Both the position numbers and the translations under genes were made by a program. A stretch of 8,569 bases of DNA from an uncultured bacterium (GTDB taxonomy: Bacteria > Actinomycetota > Actinomycetes > S36-B12): NCBI GenBank assembly GCA_903940375.1, contig CAJAKT010000236.1, positions 1 to 8,569 on the forward strand, read 5' to 3'. Positions 6,772 to 8,569 of this stretch are shown piece by piece. How positions within the stretch are numbered: the first letter of the stretch is position 1; each line of letters starts with the position of its first letter. The notes below the pieces were generated by a model that worked only from the letters and a program-made list of their open reading frames with translations, ran no database searches and was not told the DNA's origin.

Positions 6772-7517
6772 GCGGGTTCGCGAATGACATAGCCGAAGCC
6801 CCGCACCGTCTGGATGAGTGGCGTGCCGTGGGCGTCGAGCTTGCGGCGAAGCTGGCTGACGAACTTCTCGACCATGCCGGGGTCACCGGGGAAGTCGTAG
6901 TCCCACACCTGCGTGAGGATCTGCTGCTTGGACATCACGCGACCCGCGTTCTCCATGAGCAGCCGCAGCAACTTGAACTCGGTCGGGGACAGATGGATCT
7001 CGACACCCGCTCGGGTGACGCGGTGCTGGTCCTCGTCGAGGGCGAGGTCGGCGAGGGCGAGCCGACCGTCGTTGAGCGGCGTGCCCAGGCGTCGTAGCAC
7101 GGCATTAACGCGGGCGACGACTTCGGCGACGCTGAAGGGCTTGGTGATGTAGTCGTCGCCGCCGAGGTTCAGCCCGGTGAGCTTGTCCGACATCGAGTCG
7201 CGCGCGGTGATGAAGACGACGGCGATACTCGGATGGCGCAGTCGCAGCCGATGGCACAGATCGAAGCCCGAGCCGTCGGGGAGCATCACGTCGATGAGGG
7301 CGAGTTCGGGCTCCATGCCGTCTGCGACGTCGAGGGCCTCTTCACATGATCCGGCCGTCGCGCACTCGAACCCGGCCACGCGCATGGTGCGGCTGAGCAG
7401 TTCGGCCAGTGACGGCTCATCGTCGACGACCAGAACCCGGGCCCGCCAGGCGGATCCCAGGGCCTCTTCTCCGATGGGTCGCGGCCGGGAGGTCCCCCGG
7501 GTCCTGGTCTGCTTCAC
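6768..7517 (-). CDS. OmpR/PhoB-family response regulator (PhoP-like)
   Basis: A 249-residue DNA-binding response regulator. The receiver domain spans about residues 26-143, with acidic pair D32/D33, phospho-acceptor D76 (ALIDVMLPDGSG), T104 and K126 (DDYITKPFS). A winged-helix effector domain covers about 150-247: LSPTEFKLLRLL, the recognition-helix region near MVEKFVSQLRRKLD, and the closing QTVRGFGYVIRE. The stretch TARDSMSDK then GLNLGGDDY resembles actinobacterial PhoP/TcrX-type regulators. The GTG at 7517 is chosen because an in-frame TGA lies two codons upstream and no ATG or GTG occurs between it and the receiver domain. It leaves a 25-residue basic N-terminal extension, as PhoP-like proteins often have. 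A weak TGAGG is very close to the start. The gene is cotranscribed with the kinase and lies 66 nt after the GAP-family gene on the same strand. Targets are unknown; the surface genes nearby are candidates only by position. Confidence 0.95.
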   Translation of the reverse strand: MKQTRTRGTSRPRPIGEEALGSAWRARVLVVDDEPSLAELLSRTMRVAGFECATAGSCEEALDVADGMEPELALIDVMLPDGSGFDLCHRLRLRHPSIAVVFITARDSMSDKLTGLNLGGDDYITKPFSVAEVVARVNAVLRRLGTPLNDGRLALADLALDEDQHRVTRAGVEIHLSPTEFKLLRLLMENAGRVMSKQQILTQVWDYDFPGDPGMVEKFVSQLRRKLDAHGTPLIQTVRGFGYVIREPA

Positions 7518-7544
7518 GCCTCAGTGTGACGTACTCGGGAGGCG

Positions 7545-7573
7545 GCAAACCTTCCCGTTCCCTGAAGGTTTGC
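7545..7573 (-). terminator. Perfect 10-bp hairpin between the GAP-family gene and the response regulator; terminator or operator
   Basis: GCAAACCTTC (7545-7554) and GAAGGTTTGC (7564-7573) form perfect arms around a 9-nt loop. Read on the minus strand, the hairpin starts 10 nt after the GAP-family stop codon and ends 27 nt before the regulator's GTG. That is the usual place for a terminator, but no T-tract follows on either strand. It could equally be a dyad operator, or an attenuator controlling read-through into the two-component genes. The dyad itself is certain and its role is not. Confidence 0.45.
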
Positions 7574-7583
7574 TCCCGGTTTA

Positions 7584-8240
7584 TCAAACGGAGGCGATGC
7601 CTTCCAGGAGGACGACGACGCCGATCACGGTGATGACGATCGACATGATCACGGCGTTGTTGCGCTCGAGCCAGTCCCGCGCGACCGTGAGGGGCCGCAG
7701 GATGCGCTCCCCGAGGATCACGTAGAGGACAACGGGGATCGCGACGCTCAGGGACGCGACGATCGTGAAGGCGGCGATCGCTGTCGCGGCGGAGGCCGTC
7801 GACAGTTCCGCGGCTCCGATGGCCAGACCACCGGCGGCGGACAGCAGCAGGATCTTCGGATTGGCCAGTGCGAGCACGAGGGCCAGCCCCAGGGCCTTAC
7901 CCGGGGTGGCGGCGCTGATCGACCGCATCCAGGCCGGCTGGGGCTTCGGCGTGCGCCGGCCGAGCCACTGCTTGATGCCGAGCACGATCAGCGCCACGCC
8001 GGCCACGATGCGCAGCCACGAGACCCAGGTGGGGGTGTCCCGGTAGTTGTCCAGGACGGTGGCGAGCAGGGTGAAGGCGGTCGTCGCGGCGGCGATGCCG
8101 ACGAGCCAGCCGGCCAGGAACACCGAGCTGGCCGCCTTTGCCCGAGGGGTGAACAGCAGCAGGATCGCCGGGATGATCGTGAACGGTGATGCGGCGATCG
8201 CCAGCGCGAGCGGTAGTACCTCGGCCAGCACCAGTCCCAT
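7584..8240 (-). CDS. GAP-family (Sap/LysE-superfamily-like) six-helix membrane protein
   Basis: Predicted 218 residues from ATG 8240. The longer open frame up to 8351 adds 37 polar, low-hydrophobicity residues and would overlap the divergent gene's start, so it was rejected. GGA lies a few bases before the ATG as a weak Shine-Dalgarno site. Hydrophobic segments lie at about 5-30, 37-60, 73-92, 115-140, 152-177 and 195-215. Family-like features are the first-helix SPF-IIPAILLLF-PRA motif, FLAGWLVG in helix 2 and ALANPK at about 124-129, similar to the NPK motif of LysE-type transporters. The length fits the GAP/Sap (sulfolipid-1-addressing protein) family, whose members are thought to move lipids or small molecules across the membrane. 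The substrate cannot be inferred. The tandem stops TGA-TAA are followed by a hairpin and then the two-component genes on the same strand, so it may be regulated with them or simply adjacent. Confidence 0.85.
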   Translation of the reverse strand: MGLVLAEVLPLALAIAASPFTIIPAILLLFTPRAKAASSVFLAGWLVGIAAATTAFTLLATVLDNYRDTPTWVSWLRIVAGVALIVLGIKQWLGRRTPKPQPAWMRSISAATPGKALGLALVLALANPKILLLSAAGGLAIGAAELSTASAATAIAAFTIVASLSVAIPVVLYVILGERILRPLTVARDWLERNNAVIMSIVITVIGVVVLLEGIASV

Positions 8241-8327
8241 TTGTCCATTCTGCCGTGTCCCGGACCTGCCGTGTTCGGATACCGGTCGGATTTGTCGCCC
8301 CAGTAAGGCTGGGTCATCATGTGACGG
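8241..8327. promoter_or_regulatory. Divergent promoter region between the GAP-family gene and the exported-protein gene
   Basis: An 87-nt gap separates two divergent starts and must supply a promoter for each, apart from elements lying inside coding sequence. On the plus strand, TTGTCG (8292-8297) and CATCAT (8315-8320) are separated by exactly 17 nt. Each matches a sigma-70-type hexamer at 4 of 6 positions. Transcription from this pair would begin about 8327-8328, at the start codon. No convincing minus-strand pair was seen. A 5-bp dyad, CCCAG-TAAGG-CTGGG (8299-8313), lies inside the spacer. Confidence 0.35.
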
Positions 8328-8569
8328 ATGATGCGCACGGGGCGAGGCCACAGTCGACGGTCCGCCGGACTCACCGTCATGGTGGCCGGTGCGGTCGCGG
8401 GTGCGCTGCTGCTCACGCCGGTCGCCCAGGCGGCCGACGGCGACCCGGTGCCGACCCCCACGGACTCCGCAGCCCCGGTAGCCCCGACCCCGACCGATCC
8501 GGCCGCACCCGCCCCGACCGATCCGGCCGCACCCGTCGAGCCCGCCCCGGATCCCAATGCCCTGCCGCC
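8328..8569 (+). CDS. Exported protein with Pro/Thr/Asp/Ala-rich stalk (3' partial)
   Basis: The reading frame begins at ATG 8328 (or the adjacent ATG 8331) and stays open to the window edge, giving 80 visible residues. An in-frame TGA at 8322-8324 rules out any earlier start. Residues 1-35 form a signal peptide: basic GRGHSRRS, hydrophobic core VMVAGAVAGALLLTPV, and a probable cleavage site after AQA. The SRR at residues 9-11 faintly recalls a twin-arginine motif but lacks the usual following residues, so Sec export is the simpler reading. From residue 37 on the sequence is low-complexity Pro, Thr, Asp and Ala with PTDPAAPA repeats, ending in PDPNALP at the edge. The layout of signal peptide plus DP-rich stalk is the same as in the secreted gene at 3313, which has PDPHALVYGD at the start of its MBG-like domain. 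The functional domain lies beyond the window. No Shine-Dalgarno sequence is well placed (AAGG is 19 nt away). Confidence 0.8.
   Translation, partial: MMRTGRGHSRRSAGLTVMVAGAVAGALLLTPVAQAADGDPVPTPTDSAAPVAPTPTDPAAPAPTDPAAPVEPAPDPNALP
8488..8535 (+). repeat. Perfect 24-bp tandem repeat, two copies, in the stalk of the exported protein
   Basis: The units 8488-8511 and 8512-8535 are identical (CCCCGACCGATCCGGCCGCA plus CCCG) and encode the octapeptide period TDPAAPAP. Being a multiple of three, changes in copy number would stay in frame and alter stalk length only. Confidence 0.85.

Noticed and set aside
7582..7587. TTGATA on the minus strand as a -35 box for the response regulator
   Set aside because: No acceptable -10 hexamer lies 16-18 nt downstream, and the site is inside the stop region of the preceding gene.
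5422..7725. Several plus-strand open frames opposite the kinase and response regulator
   Set aside because: They lie antisense to genes with complete, unmistakable kinase and regulator motifs and show no domain of their own.
8299..8313. Small dyad CCCAG-TAAGG-CTGGG with a purine-rich loop, considered as a translational control hairpin
   Set aside because: The stem is only 5 bp and its AAGG is 19 nt from the start codon, too far to be a normal ribosome binding site.

Overview
The window looks like chromosomal DNA of a high-GC Gram-positive bacterium (Actinomycetota). Codons end overwhelmingly in G or C, GTG starts are used, genes overlap by 4 nt, and the families present (GAP/Sap-type membrane protein, PhoP-like two-component pair, PxKF- and MBG-type secreted proteins) are typical of that phylum. 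The genus cannot be fixed from the sequence. No rRNA, tRNA, CRISPR array, transposase or integrase was seen.

Positions 1-5354 hold three plus-strand genes that look like one transcription unit. The first is the 3' end of a very large, probably exported protein: five tandem ~140-residue jelly-roll (carbohydrate-binding-module-like) repeats followed by a ~420-residue, cysteine-bearing, beta-rich C-terminal region that I do not recognise. After 48 nt comes a 520-residue secreted protein with a signal peptide, a Pro/Ser/Asp-rich stalk, an MBG-like domain, two Ig-like repeats and a PxKF-like C-terminal domain. Its stop codon overlaps the start of a small four-helix membrane protein (GTGA overlap).

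Positions 5326-8240 hold minus-strand genes. In transcription order these are a six-helix GAP-family (LysE-superfamily-like) membrane protein, a 10-bp perfect hairpin, an OmpR/PhoB-type response regulator, and a sensor histidine kinase coupled to it by an ATGA overlap. The kinase gene converges on the small membrane-protein gene. The two overlap tail-to-tail by 29 nt, and their stop codons lie in opposite arms of an inverted repeat.

From 8328 a plus-strand gene runs off the window. It encodes the signal peptide and Pro/Thr/Asp/Ala-rich stalk of another exported protein and is divergent from the GAP-family gene across an 87-nt spacer. Its start lacks a usable Shine-Dalgarno site, and a weak promoter match would put the transcript start at the ATG.

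The overall picture is a cell-surface locus: two or three exported, repeat-built, potentially glycan-binding or adhesive proteins, a small partner membrane protein, and a two-component system that could sense the envelope. The functional link between the secreted proteins and the two-component system is inference from proximity only.
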